A stretch of DNA of 64,000 bases from Auriscalpium vulgare (GCA_019915015.1 JAHBBC010000032.1:124001-188000), one strand, 5' to 3'; shown: positions 44,006 through 55,125, numbered from the stretch's first letter. The notes: a model not told the origin generated them from the letters alone. Numbers and translations are program-made.

Positions 44006-45454
44006 ATGTCGCCGGACTACTCCTTGCCTCTGGGACGCGATAGCTGGCTCCTCCCGGAGGCTGGGGCTTTCGTCCTCTTCAAATTGGATCCAGTCGCGAC
44101 TCTGGAAGCATTGGAGGATCCTATTGCCATCGAGCAGGCCCAGTCCCTCTCTCTTTCTTGCAAAAGCTATGTAGGATTCGTGAACATGGTGCGCTTTGCT
44201 CATTCATGCTCTATCCTAGTAGTGGTTCAGCCATCATAGGTTCTCGACTTGCCAATGGATACTCGCAAATACCACCGGTGCGACTGCCTCATCGTCAGTC
44301 AAGGTCTCGCCCCACCATTTCCCCAGCTTTATACCGACGAGAGCATGTGCATTCCGATTGCACCAGCTATCCATCCTCATGGCCGTCCTGCGATCACGGC
44401 GCTTCCCTCCCTACCGTGGGACAACCTCTACCTCCATTATTCCGCTCTCTTCACCCTCCGCATCAAGACTGACCCTCGTGATATCGACCACACCAACTCG
44501 CCTATGATAACTCTTGGGGACCTGGTCGCGGTCCAGAAGTACCGTCGTGAAGATGCGGGTGAACAGCGGCTTCGGCAGATAGCAGAGTTGCCTACGCGCC
44601 AGGCTCCTGTCCGCCGGAGCAGCCAGGATCGCCGCGACACTGATGCCTCGCTTCAACCAGCGTCTGAGTCGGAAAGTATTTCTGATGCCAGGTCAACGAA
44701 CGAGGTGGACGATGCCGATAATGCAATTCCGGAGCCACTCTATCGTGCGCTCATGGACTGGGAAGACCCCTCCGACCAGTTTGTCCCGGTAGTTTCCTTC
44801 GACATTGACATCGCAGCCGTCTCCGAACTGTCAGGAGCGCAAGAGTTTGAGGCAGAAATCGAAGCGATGACACGGTACGTGCTGCGCTATGCTGACAATG
44901 GCGCGATGCTGACCGATCACTAGCATACAAGCCGAATCCGAGCAACGTGCAGTGGTAGCCTTGCGGCGCCTTGACAAGGAGCGGCTGGACCGAGAGCATC
45001 GTCTGGACGCTTCTTCAACGACTTCTCACCCTTCAACCCGCGCGCCGCATTCGCTTATCCTCTCGTCAGCTGCGGCTGTCTCGCAACGTAAGTTTCCTTT
45101 ATTTGTATTCTGGTGTTACTCGAGCTTAAGCCCTCAATAATGGCATAGCATTCCTCGTCCGCCCACCGACAAGCATCTGGGATAAAGCAAAGGCGCTCAC
45201 ACGGACGATCTTCTCGTGTGTTCATCAGGAGAAGGACAACAATGTGGAGAAGGAGCGGGAAACGGAGAAGGAGCACGAGATGGCGAAGGAGCAGGCATCC
45301 CCGAACTGCTTGCCTATATTTGGCCCACTTGGCGATCGAATGAAAGGTCAGTCCCGGCTAGACTCCGGTTATGTTCTTCCGGTTGAACACCTGCATAGGA
45401 GTCCACCGCGCTGTCCGCCGGCTTGCGTCGAAAACACTACGACGCGCTCACTGA
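44006..45454 (+). CDS. Family A member A-10 (subfamily A2), with shortened C-terminus
   Basis: Exon 1 from ATG 44006: LPLGRDSWLLPEAGAFVLFK, LDPVATLEALEDPIAIEQAQ. Then VLDLPMDTRKYHRCDCLIVS, DESMCIPIAPAIHPHGRPAI, LPWDNLYLHYSALFTLRIKT, DRRDTDASLQPASE and PVVSFDIDIAAVSELSGA. The 27-base repeat array of A-4/A-9 is absent. Exon 3 (IQAESEQRAVVALRRLDKER) and the charged exon (SIWDKAKALTRTIFSCVHQE, VEKERETEKEHEMAKEQA) follow. In the basic tail exon, GVHRAVRRLASKTLRRAH meets TGA at 45452-45454 where A-9 has CGA (Arg), so the protein is slightly shorter than A-9. Likely still functional, since only the extreme tail is lost. Confidence 0.66.
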
Positions 45455-46126
45455 GGTCGAGAGACGGACGTGAGCACGCAATCACCTCCAGATCCCGACG
45501 CCCGCAGCGGGGAGCACGAACCAACTCGTACGCCCTTTGTATGTCTACAGCAGATGCCAGCCTTACCTCTTCCTTTACAGACATGTTCAAGACACTTCGA
45601 CTGCGCATGACCGGAAAGAACCACAGCCACAGCACCCTATCTATCCCGAGCGTTACTGGACAACATTGAGCAAAGTTGACGTCGAGTCACGGTACTATGC
45701 CCATGCTTCGCCGCCAACTTTTCTCCATGTTTTGCAGTACCACTCAGAAGTGGTCTCTATGTCATATTCTACCCATATCCCCCATCGTTATCAGACTAGA
45801 CATCATCTACTACCACTCGTGACTCGCTGTCATGTTTTAGTTTTCGACATATGTACTCAGCTGCACTACCTTCGCATTTTGGCTGCCTCTGTCACGCCGT
45901 GCTACCATGTAAACCAATTATCGAATTTGTATGTGGATCTGTCTGCTCGAGATGTTCAGAGGCTGCGCGTTGGCCTCGGGGTCTGTGCCCCGACCGTGTC
46001 GCCGGCCGAACCGCACGCCACACAGGCGCCGGTGCCGACTACTTACGCTGCGTCCGACTGCGGCCAACGCACCACCACGGCCCTTATGTACCTGATGTAC
46101 TCGGCCTCTCTCTCCTCGCAACTGTC
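45455..46126. other. Region between A-10 and A-11
   Basis: Contains the former A-10 3' end. At about 45675-45735 lies the ancestral, non-palindromic form of the sequence that became a perfect palindrome after A-11 (47777-47826). A long stop-free plus-strand frame crosses the region without coding motifs. The A-11 5' flank carries GCACGCCACACAGGCGC (46012-46028). Confidence 0.45.
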
Positions 46127-47774
46127 ATGTCCAAAGACCTGTCCTTACCTCTTGGACGAGACAGCTGGCTCACTCCGGAGTCTGGGGCTTTCGTTGTCTT
46201 CAAACTTGACCCGGTTGCCACGCTAGAAGCATTGGAGGATCCTATCGCCACCGAGCAGGCGCGGTCGCTCTCTCTTTCTTGCAGGAGCTATGTAGGATTT
46301 ATAGTTTTGGTGCGTCTTGCTCATTTCCAGTGCTCTATCATGGACTACTTACGCTTTCATACTTCATAGTTTCTCGATTTGCCGATAGAAACTCGCAGAT
46401 ATCTTCGATGTGACTGCCTCATCCTCAGCCAAGGCGTCGCCACACCAATCCCCCAGCTCTTTACCGACGAGAATATGAGTATCCCTATTGCACCTGCTAC
46501 CCATCCCCAAGGCCGTCCTGCGATCACGGCAGTTCCCCCCCTACCATGGGACAACCTCTACCTCCATCATTCCTCGTGCTTCACCTTTCGCGTCAAAATC
46601 GACCCTCGCGACATAGACCACACTGATTCGCCAATGATATCATTTGGCGACTTGCTCTCTGTCCAGAGGTACCGTCGTGAGGACTCAACCCGACAGAGGC
46701 TGAGGCACATCGCAGCAATGCCCCCGCGTGCTCCACGACGGAGCCTGGATTGCCGCGAAACAGACGCATGCCTCCCGCAAGCATCAGAATCAGGCAACTG
46801 TGGTGAAGCGACGGGAGAATTCGATCCAAAGGCTTCCGACATCGATTCGATTCCAGAGGCGCTCTCTCGCGCGCTGGTGGACTACGAAGACCCCTCCGAT
46901 CAATTTATGCCTGTGGTGTCCTTTGACCTCGACATTGCAGCCGTCTCAGAATTCTCAGGAGCCCATCAGCTGGATGAAGAAATCGAAGCCATGATGCGGT
47001 GCGTGCTGCTGCGCTGTGCGGACAACGGCGCGATGCTGACCAATTGCATAGCATACAAGCCGAATCCGAGCAACGTGCAGTGGCAGCCCTGCGGCATCTT
47101 GATGAGGAGCGTCTGGCCAGAGAGCATCGTCTGGACGGCTCTTCTGTGACTTCTCATCCCTCGACTCGCGAGCCCCGTTCGCCCATCATCTCTTCAGCTG
47201 GGGCTGTCTCACAGCGTACGTTCTATATCTTTCTCTTCTGCCGCTTGAGCTTACAAAGGCGATCATGGCTTAGCACTTCTCGTCCGCCGACCGACGAGCA
47301 TCTGGGATAAAGCGAGGGCGTTCAAGCGGATGCTCTTCTCGTGCATTCATCAGGAGAAGGATGCCAATGTGGAGAAGGAGCCCGTGACGGAGAAGTCTCA
47401 TGCGTCGCCGAGTTGCATGCCCGTATGCGGCCCGCTTGGCAATCGAATCAAAGGTCAGCCTCGACTGACCTCCTGCTGTGTTCTTCCGGCTTAAATTAAG
47501 CATAGGGGTTCACCGCGCTGTCTGCCGGCTTGCGTCGAGAAATTTACGACGCGCTCATCGAGGTCAAGAGACGAAAGCCCAAGCACCGCCATCGCCAGAC
47601 ACAGAACCCCGCCGCGGAGAGCGCAAACTACCCTGTACGCCATCTGTATGCCCACAGCAGATGCTAGACCTACCTCTTTGTCACAGATATGTTCAAGACA
47701 CTCGACTGCGCATGAACAGCAAGAATCATGGCCACATCCCCCTATCTCTCCCGAGCGCTACTGGACAACATTGA
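46127..47774 (+). CDS. Family A member A-11 (subfamily A2), intact
   Basis: Exon 1 from ATG 46127: LPLGRDSWLTPESGAFVVFK, LDPVATLEALEDPIATEQAR. Exon 2: FLDLPIETRRYLRCDCLILS, DENMSIPIAPATHPQGRPAI, PPLPWDNLYLHHSSCFTFRV and PVVSFDLDIAAVSEFSGA. Then IQAESEQRAVAALRHLDEER, the charged exon SIWDKARAFKRMLFSCIHQE..., and after an intron (GTCAGC...GCATAG) the basic tail GVHRAVCRLASRNLRRAHRG running to TGQH, TGA 47774. No disabling change seen. The 9-residue repeat array is absent. The perfect palindrome 47777-47826 begins immediately after the stop codon. Confidence 0.7.
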
Positions 47775-47776
47775 GG

Positions 47777-47826
47777 AAAGTTGATGTCGAGTCACGGTCC
47801 TATGACCGTGACTCGACATCAACTTT
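47777..47826. repeat. Perfect 23-base inverted repeat with 4-base loop
   Basis: Arms 47777-47799 and 47804-47826 around CTAT; left arm begins AAAGTTGATGTCGAGTCACG. The homologous sites after A-9 and A-10 have the same left arm but a different, only partly complementary right arm. The perfect pairing is therefore specific to A-11. If transcribed it would form a strong hairpin in the A-11 3' UTR. Confidence 0.9.
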
Positions 47827-48199
47827 TCTCCATGTTTTGCAGTACCACCCAGATTGTTTCTCCCTGTCCTATCCTACCATAGCCCTCCATCATCAGCAGA
47901 CTAGACATCATCTCATGTATCCCACTACCACTCGCTGTCATGTTTTCGTCATATGTACTCAGTCGCACTACCTTCGCTTTTTGGCTGCATTACTCAGCTG
48001 CCACGCAGCACTACCATGTAAACCAATAAATACGTATGCGGATCTACAGTAAGTATCTCCTCGAGATGCGTAGGCTCAGGCTGCGCTTTCCCGGACCGGG
48101 TGCACGCCACAAATGCGCCGGCGTCGGCAGACCGCCCAAGATTGACTGGCTGAGGCGAACTTACTTTAGCATGTACGCCGCTTTCTATCCTCAACCGCC
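47827..48199. other. Intergenic region upstream of A-12
   Basis: No gene seen. Contains the GCACGCCACAAATGCGC block (48101-48117) shared with the A-9 upstream region. Confidence 0.4.
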
Positions 48200-48515
48200 A
48201 TGTCAGTGGATGACTCACTGCCTCTTGGACGCGATACCTGGCTCCTCCCGGAAGCTGGGGCCTTCGTCGTCTTCAAAACCGATCCATTCGCCACTCTCGA
48301 AGCGTTGGAGGATCCTATCGCCATCGAGCAGGTCCAGTCTCTCTCCCGTTCTTGCAAAAGCTATATAGGGTTCATTTGACTTGGTGCGGCGTCCTTGTCT
48401 CTGTATATCCGTGCCTGCTTACCCATCTTACTTAGGTGCCCGACCTGCCAATGGAGAATCGCAGATATCATCGGTGCGACTGCCTCGTCTTCAGTCAAGG
48501 TCTCGTACTACGAGG
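48200..48515 (+). pseudogene. Family A member A-12 (subfamily A2), truncated 5' fragment
   Basis: Exon 1 from ATG 48200 (LPLGRDTWLLPEAGAFVVFK, FATLEALEDPIAIEQ, KSYIGFI) ends in TGA because of one extra T relative to A-9 just before the donor. After the intron the start of exon 2 is recognisable (VPDLPMENRRYHRCDCLVFS) but homology stops at about 48512, and unrelated sequence follows before the dehydrogenase 3' end (48608). Both a frameshift and a truncation, so a dead fragment. Confidence 0.78.
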
Positions 48516-48607
48516 ACGAAACTTCTGGCTCTAAATGTATAGGGTAACGTAATGTATCTCCTAGGACAAATGAAACGCCATTTGCTCAGCATTCGTGCCG
48601 CATGAGA

Positions 48608-50168
48608 TCAAACTGTCGCGATCTGAGCAGTCGACTCCGGACGCGATCCAAGACCAGTCTACTCAAAGCGTCAGTGATAGGCAACGCAATACATTTTACA
48701 AATACCCACCGCCTCGTAAATGCGCTCGATCCACTGCAGGTTGCTGACCGAGTCCTGCGCATCGTACCAGTGATCCGGCGTGCGCCCGCGAACTTTGTCA
48801 ACGAACGCCTCGAGCTGGTGCCGATAGCTAGCACGGGGATTAGGTCCTGGACCCTGCATCAAGGATAGATGACTCACGTCGTCCACCCGTCGTCTCCATA
48901 AGCCTTCTCCGTGCGCGTTTTGGTGACCCCGTTCTCGTCCGTAGTCTTCACCGTGATGTAGTGGTACAACCACGGGCCCGGAAAGTTGAAGAGCGAAACC
49001 TCGCCCCGCGTGCCAACGGCACGCACATAGACCTGCGGGAACTGCGGGATGAACCCGAGACGCGGGGGAAGGCGGTATTGCGTTGTCATTGTGGCGGTTA
49101 TCTCGGACGGCGTGGCGTCGGGGGATGCCGCGGACGGGGCTGAGGAGAGAGGAGGAAAGGCGAGCGTTGCAGTGGTACCTAGATCAATCCTTGGAAACGC
49201 GGAAGAAGTATCCGCGCTCGCGGTCACAACGCGCAATGGGTCCGCGCCCGCGAAATAGCGCGAGATGGAAAGTATGTAGCCTATCATCGCCTTGAGCATG
49301 TCGTGAAAAGCGAAGATATGAAGTACTCACAGCCCATATCCATGAGGCAGCCGCCGCCCAGGCCGTAGGACATGCGGATGTCGTTGTCCTTGACGAACCC
49401 TCCAGGAATTGCCATCTTCGTTTCTATGTGCGTAATGGCGCCAAGCTCGCCGTTGTCAACAATCTCCTTCGTACGCCGTGTCGCGGGGTGGAAGCTTCAC
49501 CGCCGACCCGGGGCCTGCGTCAGCACGCCGCAAAGAACGAGGGTGCTGGGAGGGATACAGACCGGTAGTGGAATGCCTCAAGCAGGACGAGACCTTTCTT
49601 CTCGGCATAGTCGAACATGCGCCGGGTCTCCTCAGCGGTGTCCGCACTAGGCTTCTCGAGCAGGACGTGTTTGCCTGCGGCGAGCGCCTTCATAGTCCAT
49701 TCGTAGTGCAGGCTATTTGGGAGCTGACGGCCTCGTTAGCGCCGGAGCTGGACGTCAGGGTAACAGCGAGACGCACTGGATTGTAGACGACGTCGATTTC
49801 TGGGTCGTCCAGCAACTCTAAACGCGCCGTTCAGTCACTATCTCTTGTGACCCGTGCATATCACGCACCTTGGTATGCAGTAGGCCCACCGTACGCCTTA
49901 GCGATGCCGTGCTTCTTTGCGAATGCATCCGCGCGCTTTTGGTCGCGCGCAGCGATAGCGTGCACCACAGCGTCGGCATGGTTCTTCACGGGGAGGATGA
50001 GCGCAATTGGCGCAATGGCTGCGGCCCCGAGAATGCCGAACTTGAGCGGGGAAGACGTGGGCTCCGGCTGAGGAGGGTAGAAGACCTGGGGAACGCGGTC
50101 AGCAGTTCGTCATGGGGCAGACAAACGCGGCAACGTACAAGATACAGACGTTTGAAGAGGGAGGCCAT
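48608..50168 (-). CDS. Gfo/Idh/MocA-family NAD(P)-dependent sugar dehydrogenase
   Basis: Two-domain oxidoreductase, closest in pattern to fungal D-xylose 1-dehydrogenase (NADP+) and dimeric dihydrodiol dehydrogenase. ATG 50168, first exon MASLFKRLYL. The Rossmann fold starts PLKFGILGAAAIAPIALI; then DAVVHAIAARDQKRADAFAK, IDVVYNPLPNSLHYEWTMKA, the family signature HVLLEKPSA, LLEAFHYRFHPATRR, YGLGGGCLMDMG and RYFAGADPLRVVTA. The beta-sheet domain ends DAQDSVSNLQWIERIYEATG, LGSRPESTAQIATV, TGA 48608. About six short introns, all in phase. Looks intact. A partial second copy lies at 53671-53930. Confidence 0.9.
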
Positions 50169-51748
50169 GGTGGTGCGCGGCAGAGGCGCAAGAAACAGCG
50201 ACGTTGACGTGGTCTAGACTGGTGACCAGCTTTATATCAACAGGCGGTGGGTACTGTGAGATATTCAAAAGACGTGGTCACCGAACAGGGCCGGGCCGAG
50301 ATCTGAAGGTCAAGTCCATTCTTTGGCCTCACGCTACATAGTGACGCGTATGGTTGATGCTGCGGGGCACATGCTCTGGTTGAGTGGGCTTCATGCGCGA
50401 GGCTCGATCATGCTGGTGGTCGTACTGCAGTATTTTAATCGACTATTTTTCTTGTTGCTACGTACTTACTACGTAATTAGTTGATTAACTCCCTGGAGCG
50501 TCTACCACGCGACAACGGTGCGTCGAGGATGCTGGACCACTTCCCACCTGCTTCCGACATTCCGAAGCCCAGGACACATTGGGAGTTTCTCGGTGCAGAA
50601 CGTGCGGGTGAGTAGCCCATCATGATCGTGCGAGATACGGGATAGCCTGGTCCGATCCTGTTGCGGAAGATGAAGTATGTCTCTTCACCTGAAGTCGTTT
50701 CAGCAGTGCCACGATAATGAAGTGTGTCGGCGACGGGCTCGCGCAGAGGTACAGTGTTGAATGAATACGACCCGACCCTGTGCGCAATTAGTTCAGTTTA
50801 GAACGGCTGGACCTGGTGGCAACCGTCCCTAGATCGAGGTAAGTATATGCGCGACGTGGTCTCGTGCAGGACGGCGCGGGGTCCAACGAACGGTTACGAG
50901 CATGTCTCGCCAGCGCATGCACAACCCAAAGATCCGAGGCGCACAGTGGCACCGGCGGCTGTATGGGCGTTCCGGAGCCGCGGGAGGGCTTCGTGGACAC
51001 TCCATAGCGCGAGAGGGGCGGGGCGGATCCGGAGAGTAGGAGGACCGTACGTCTGCAACGCGGTTTTGGCTTGCTCGCGACATATGTTGGGTGGTTCATG
51101 CGGAATGTCCTGGTCTTGAAAATGAGCAAGCATCGTGGATCGATGTACATTTACATTTTCTGCGTGATTTCTGAGTGATTTTGGTGGGCTCCATGCGGTG
51201 TTGCACAATGTGTGATCTCGAAACAGGCAAACACTTCACGAAACTGGTGCTAAGCTCGAGCAATCTGATTATCACATGCAACCTATGTCGCTACAGAACG
51301 GATACCATCCCCTCCCAAGGGATCTTCGGTGACAGGTCCTCTGTAAATCCACGCGATCGCAACGGGACCGCCGGGCTTTTGACTGGGGTTCAACGTTCAC
51401 CGTTCAGGACGATAAAACTGTTCCTGTCGCACGGTGGACGCGTAGCCGGGTTCCGATACAGCGTATTCTATCGTGAGACCGGGCGCTGTCCTTCTGGAGC
51501 CAAGAGACTTCCATCGATGTTGTTTTCATAGCAATGAAGTACAGAGTAGAACGAGAACCGCAATGCGAAGATGATCACAGAGAACATGCGAGAGACAGAC
51601 AACATTCACAAAGAAACTGATCAAATGACACACTGTGCTGGGCGAGATGCTGACCGCTTCCTCTTCCGGATGCGCAGCCAAAGCATTTCAGGGGGGTCAG
51701 GCGTGCTCCTGCTGCAGACGATGAAGCGATTCGCTGCTGCAGAAGATG
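50169..51748. other. Intergenic region upstream of the dehydrogenase and downstream of A-13
   Basis: About 1.6 kb. Several frames of 60-120 codons on both strands without motifs. Nothing supported as a gene. Confidence 0.45.
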
Positions 51749-53180
51749 TCATGCAAGACGTACATGATGCTGGAACTCTTTTTCAACAGAGATGAGTTCC
51801 CCCGATGTTTGCGGCGGCGTCTCTCTTTTTGAGTGGGCGCGTCGAAAGGTCGGAAGAATCCTTGGGACCAACTGGCGCACGGCTCGGCGGATCCCATTCC
51901 TGATTTTAGCACAGAACCGAGGCAAATCCGAATCAACCCAACCCACCTTTGACTCGCTCGCGAACGCGGACAGGAATTGGCAAGCGGCCCGGCAATTCCT
52001 GCGGCTGCTCTTTCTCCTCCGCCTCGTCGAAGTGATTCTGATAGACGCAGGAGAAAAGAGGCCGCCTGATCTCTATGGCGTCGCGCTCTATGGCTTCGCG
52101 CTCTATGGCTTTCCGCTCTCTGGCTTCCCGCTCCTGATCGAGACGCCGCAGGGCTTCCAATGTGCGCTGCTCAGATTCAGCTCGTATGCTGCAGTAGCGG
52201 TTATCACTGCGAGGATATGTCTCAAATAAAGAACATACCGGTCCAGCTCTAATGTTTCCTCATATAGCTCTCGCGCACCCGCAAATTCCGTGACCGCGGC
52301 CAAGTCGAAGTCATACGACACGACTGGCATGAACTGGTCGCGCGGATGCTCCGCAATGACGAACGCATCGTGAAGTGCCTCTGGAATGGCAAAATCGTCA
52401 TCAGAACACTCCGACTCCGTAGCCTGATCATCCTCATCCTGAGACGCAGCATCATCGCCCACGCTCTCGTCATTGTCACCTGTCTGCCTGGAGCGCAACC
52501 ATTCTTCCTCAAACAAAGCATCTTGGCGCTCTCCGTCTTCAGACTTGTGCTGCCACACTGCGAAAAGGTCGGCCGTAGAAAGCATGGGAGAGTCACTGAG
52601 ATCCGTTTCGTGATGATCGGTTTTGATGCGAAATGTGAAGAAGGCGTTGTAGTGAATGAAGAGGTCGTCCCAGGGTAGGGGTAAGGCGGGGGTTGGAGCA
52701 ACGGCGGGGCGACCTTGCGGATGAGTAGCAGGGGCAACGGGGGTGCACATGTTTTCGTCGATGTGGCGGGTTGGGGACGGGATGGCGAGGCCGCGGCTGA
52801 GAATATGACAATCACACTTGTGATATTTGCGGTCCGGCATTGGCAAGTCGAGAACCTACATAAACCAGCGGTCACCGTGAGTGCGAAGGAAGACAAGCAT
52901 GGAAAGATTCGCTTACACCTTTGACGTATCCGATGTATTTCTTGCAGGAGAGAGCAAGAGTACGGGCAGCATCCAACGCGGCAGGATCCTCCAATGCCTC
53001 GAGAGATGCTACCGGGTCGAGTGTGAAGACTACGAAAGCCCCAAATTGTGGATAGAGGCGGGTCCTGCGTGACACCGGCTGGGATAAATCTCTTGGCTGG
53101 TACTGTGCTCGGGGAGGGCCCATGGGGAAGGAGGGGAGGAGTTTTGGGTTCTTGGATGGGGAATCGTTCACTGCGGCCAT
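51749..53180 (-). CDS. Family A member A-13 (subfamily A3), apparently intact
   Basis: Exon 1 from ATG 53180: MAAVNDSPSKNPK, FGAFVVFTLDPVASLEALED, KKYIGYVKG. Exon 2: VLDLPMPDRKYHKCDCHILS, DENMCTPVAPATHPQGRPAV, LPLPWDDLFIHYNAFFTFRI, EEEWLRSRQTGDNDESVGDD, acidic linker and FMPVVSYDFDLAAVTEFAG. The intron GTATGT...CTGCAG joins IRAESEQRTLEALRRLDQER with a short repeat KAIEREAIERDAIE. The following basic segment (GIRRAVRQLVPRILPTFRRA, to 51749) matches the A2 tail 'GVHRAVCRLASK', but the splice into it was not fixed, and a stop at 51933 is the alternative end. The undamaged counterpart of A-5. Confidence 0.65.
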
Positions 53181-53390
53181 GATGGAGGAGGGGAAGAGAA
53201 ACAACGGCCAAGGTCCGAGCGGGCACTCCGAGATATGGGGAGTGGTGCGTGGGAGCCCTAGGGGCCATGGGCGCCTGTGTGGCCATGGGGCGGCGTGGGC
53301 ACGCGGGCACGTGTAAGCTCAAAGACTCCGATGGCACCAATGTAGCGTATATACGTAGTATCACTAGCCAACCTCCATTCCTTCACGATC

Positions 53391-53670
53391 ATGCCTCGTC
53401 CACCTCTGAATCGCAACGCGCGGTACATATACCTAGGACACGAATCTATGCGTACACCGGCGATGATAGCCCTCGGAATGACAGCCATAGATCTTCCGTC
53501 CGCCACTACTTTGGGCTCGATCCAGACCTTTGTATCCAGTGTCGCATCTTCCGCCAGCAAGACTCGATCTACCCCACGGGATAGTAGGCGAGCAAGGCCA
53601 TGTCTTGTCATGGGGCACGAAGAAGACCCAGGTGGAAAACGTGTCTTCCGTATCTGTGCCATGGCTACTA
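53391..53670 (+). pseudogene. Family B member B-4, truncated after the central block
   Basis: From ATG 53391: RYIYLGHESMRTPAMIALGM, RARPCLVMGHEEDPGGKR, FRICAMAT, matching B-3 up to the 'ICAMST' block. At about 53670 homology stops abruptly and the sequence becomes the antisense strand of a dehydrogenase 5' fragment. The downstream half of the family B fold is missing. Confidence 0.75.
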
Positions 53671-53930
53671 CTTCTTCGCGAATGTATTTGCGCGATTTTG
53701 GTCGCGCGCAGCGACAGCATGCACCACAGCGTCGGCATGGTTCTTCACTGGCAGGATGAGTGAAAGCGGAGCGACCCGAGCAGCTCCAAGAATGCCGAAT
53801 CTGAGCGGGGCAGACGTGGGCTCCGGCTGATGGGGATAGACCGCCTGGATTTCAATGGTCAGCGGTTGATACTAAGTGAGGAATGACGACGAAGACATAC
53901 GAGATACAGGCGTTTGAAAACGGAAACCAT
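53671..53930 (-). pseudogene. 5' fragment of a second Gfo/Idh/MocA dehydrogenase gene
   Basis: ATG 53930 gives exon 1 MVSVFKRLYL, an intron (GTATGT...ATCCAG), then VYPHQPEPTSAPLRFGILGA and KNHADAVVHAVAARDQNRAN, ending TFAKK and a stop at the junction. It matches the first two exons of the intact gene at 48608-50168 with scattered substitutions (for example AARVAP against AAAIAP) and includes the intron, so it arose by DNA-level duplication. It converges head-on with truncated B-4; the breakpoint is at about 53668-53672. Confidence 0.82.
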
Positions 53931-54345
53931 GGTGGTGCAGCGTGATGCCGATACTAGCGAGGGCCATTCCAATAAGTTAGTGTTGAGCGACTTTCTGAGA
54001 GTCAGACGCCGGCCGAGCGTACACGTCCTCGCGGCAACGTCATGAAACTCTCGTCATCCACATAGTCGTGCCTGCCTTGCCAACTTGGGAGTCGGGACAG
54101 ATCTCGAGTGCGACCTAGTCTCCAGAGCTAATCTTCTTGAGCTTTGAGGAAGAAGAAGTCGAGGACGTGCGGTCGAAGACTGTTGCCGTCGAGCCGTTGG
54201 AGGAGCCGTTCAGAGAGAGATGGTGAGTCGACGCGTTGAGGCGACATCTGATGTAAAAAAAAGCCGGAAGGCTGCGGCAGCGAGTCGGCGACACGGTCCC
54301 AAATCGAAGAGTTTGTGATACACAACAGGAAATACAAGCATGCGA

Positions 54346-55002
54346 TTAGATGGCCAGATTATACTCGTACTCGCCACTGCCGCTCTGCGCAATCCACAAG
54401 ATGACCGCCGATAGCATCAGCTCGACGTTCTGGGCCACATTCGCATAGCCATAATAGAGGTACTGCTCCTGATACCCCGCGAGAATGTACTTGAGCACAA
54501 GCAGCGCCTAAATTGCACAATCGCAGTCAGAAGTCTGCGATGCACGCGGCAAGGCGAGGAGACGTACCACGCTGCCCGCGAGGCCACCCGCCATCAGGGC
54601 GAAGCCAACGAACAAGAACAATCTCGCTCGCCACACCGCTCGTGAGTCCCCATAGCCCTCGTCTCCACGCACGCGGTCCTTGTCAATGAGGTTGATCACG
54701 ATTATGCCAAGGAGCGAATGGATGCCGGGTAGCCAGTCCACGAAGCCGACGTGCACAGGCACGGGGTAGTCCGGCTCGTTGTACGGCGGGTGCGCATGTG
54801 CCGAGAGAATGGCAGAATCGAGGAATGCAGATTGCCAGGCCGAACTGTGTAGAGGACATATGAAGCAGTGTGAGCAGGATGTAGGATAGGGTATGGCACG
54901 ACGTACGACTCTAAGATTTTGTGACAGTGCTGCAGTCCATCGACCATGGCTTACAAACCCGACCGCTGCCCACAAAGTCGTTTGGGAGCCACACCACATC
55001 AT
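54346..55002 (-). CDS. VPS68: VPS68/TMEM50-type four-helix membrane protein (UPF0220)
   Basis: Vps68 is an endosomal/vacuolar membrane protein that acts in late steps of vacuolar protein sorting. The conserved core is clear: FLDSAILSAHAHPP, PVPVHVGFVDWLPGIHSLLG, IIVINLIDKDRVRGDEGYGD, AVWRARLFLFVGFALMAGGL, AGSVVRLL. After an intron (about 54508-54566) comes ALLVLKYILAGYQEQYLYYG, ANVAQNVELMLSAVILWIAQ and SGEYEYNLAI, TAA 54346. Downstream and middle exons are secure. The first exon (start near 55002 or slightly different) and its junctions are uncertain because the N-terminal helix could not be joined cleanly. Family size about 180-200 residues. Confidence 0.85.
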
Positions 55003-55125
55003 GCTAAGTACTATGTCTTAGTCGATGGATCGACGATTCTCGTCCTGCCGGAGCCTGGTTTTTCGATCGGACTCTCGATTACGCACTTTGTGTCTTAAGC
55101 GGACCGTGGATGTACGCACCTTCCT

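Noticed and set aside
45537..46226. 229-codon plus-strand frame spanning A-10 to A-11
   Set aside because: Its 3' part overlaps A-11 exon 1 in another frame and the 5' part is the old A-10 3' flank; no motif.
51175..51531. 118-codon plus-strand frame in the 50-51.7 kb gap
   Set aside because: No family, no intron, no context; insufficient support.
11316..53180. Idea that family A is a transposon-encoded protein
   Set aside because: Each copy has several short introns, its own promoter-like flank and no terminal repeats or integrase/transposase motifs; segmental duplication explains the copies better, although a search is needed to exclude it.
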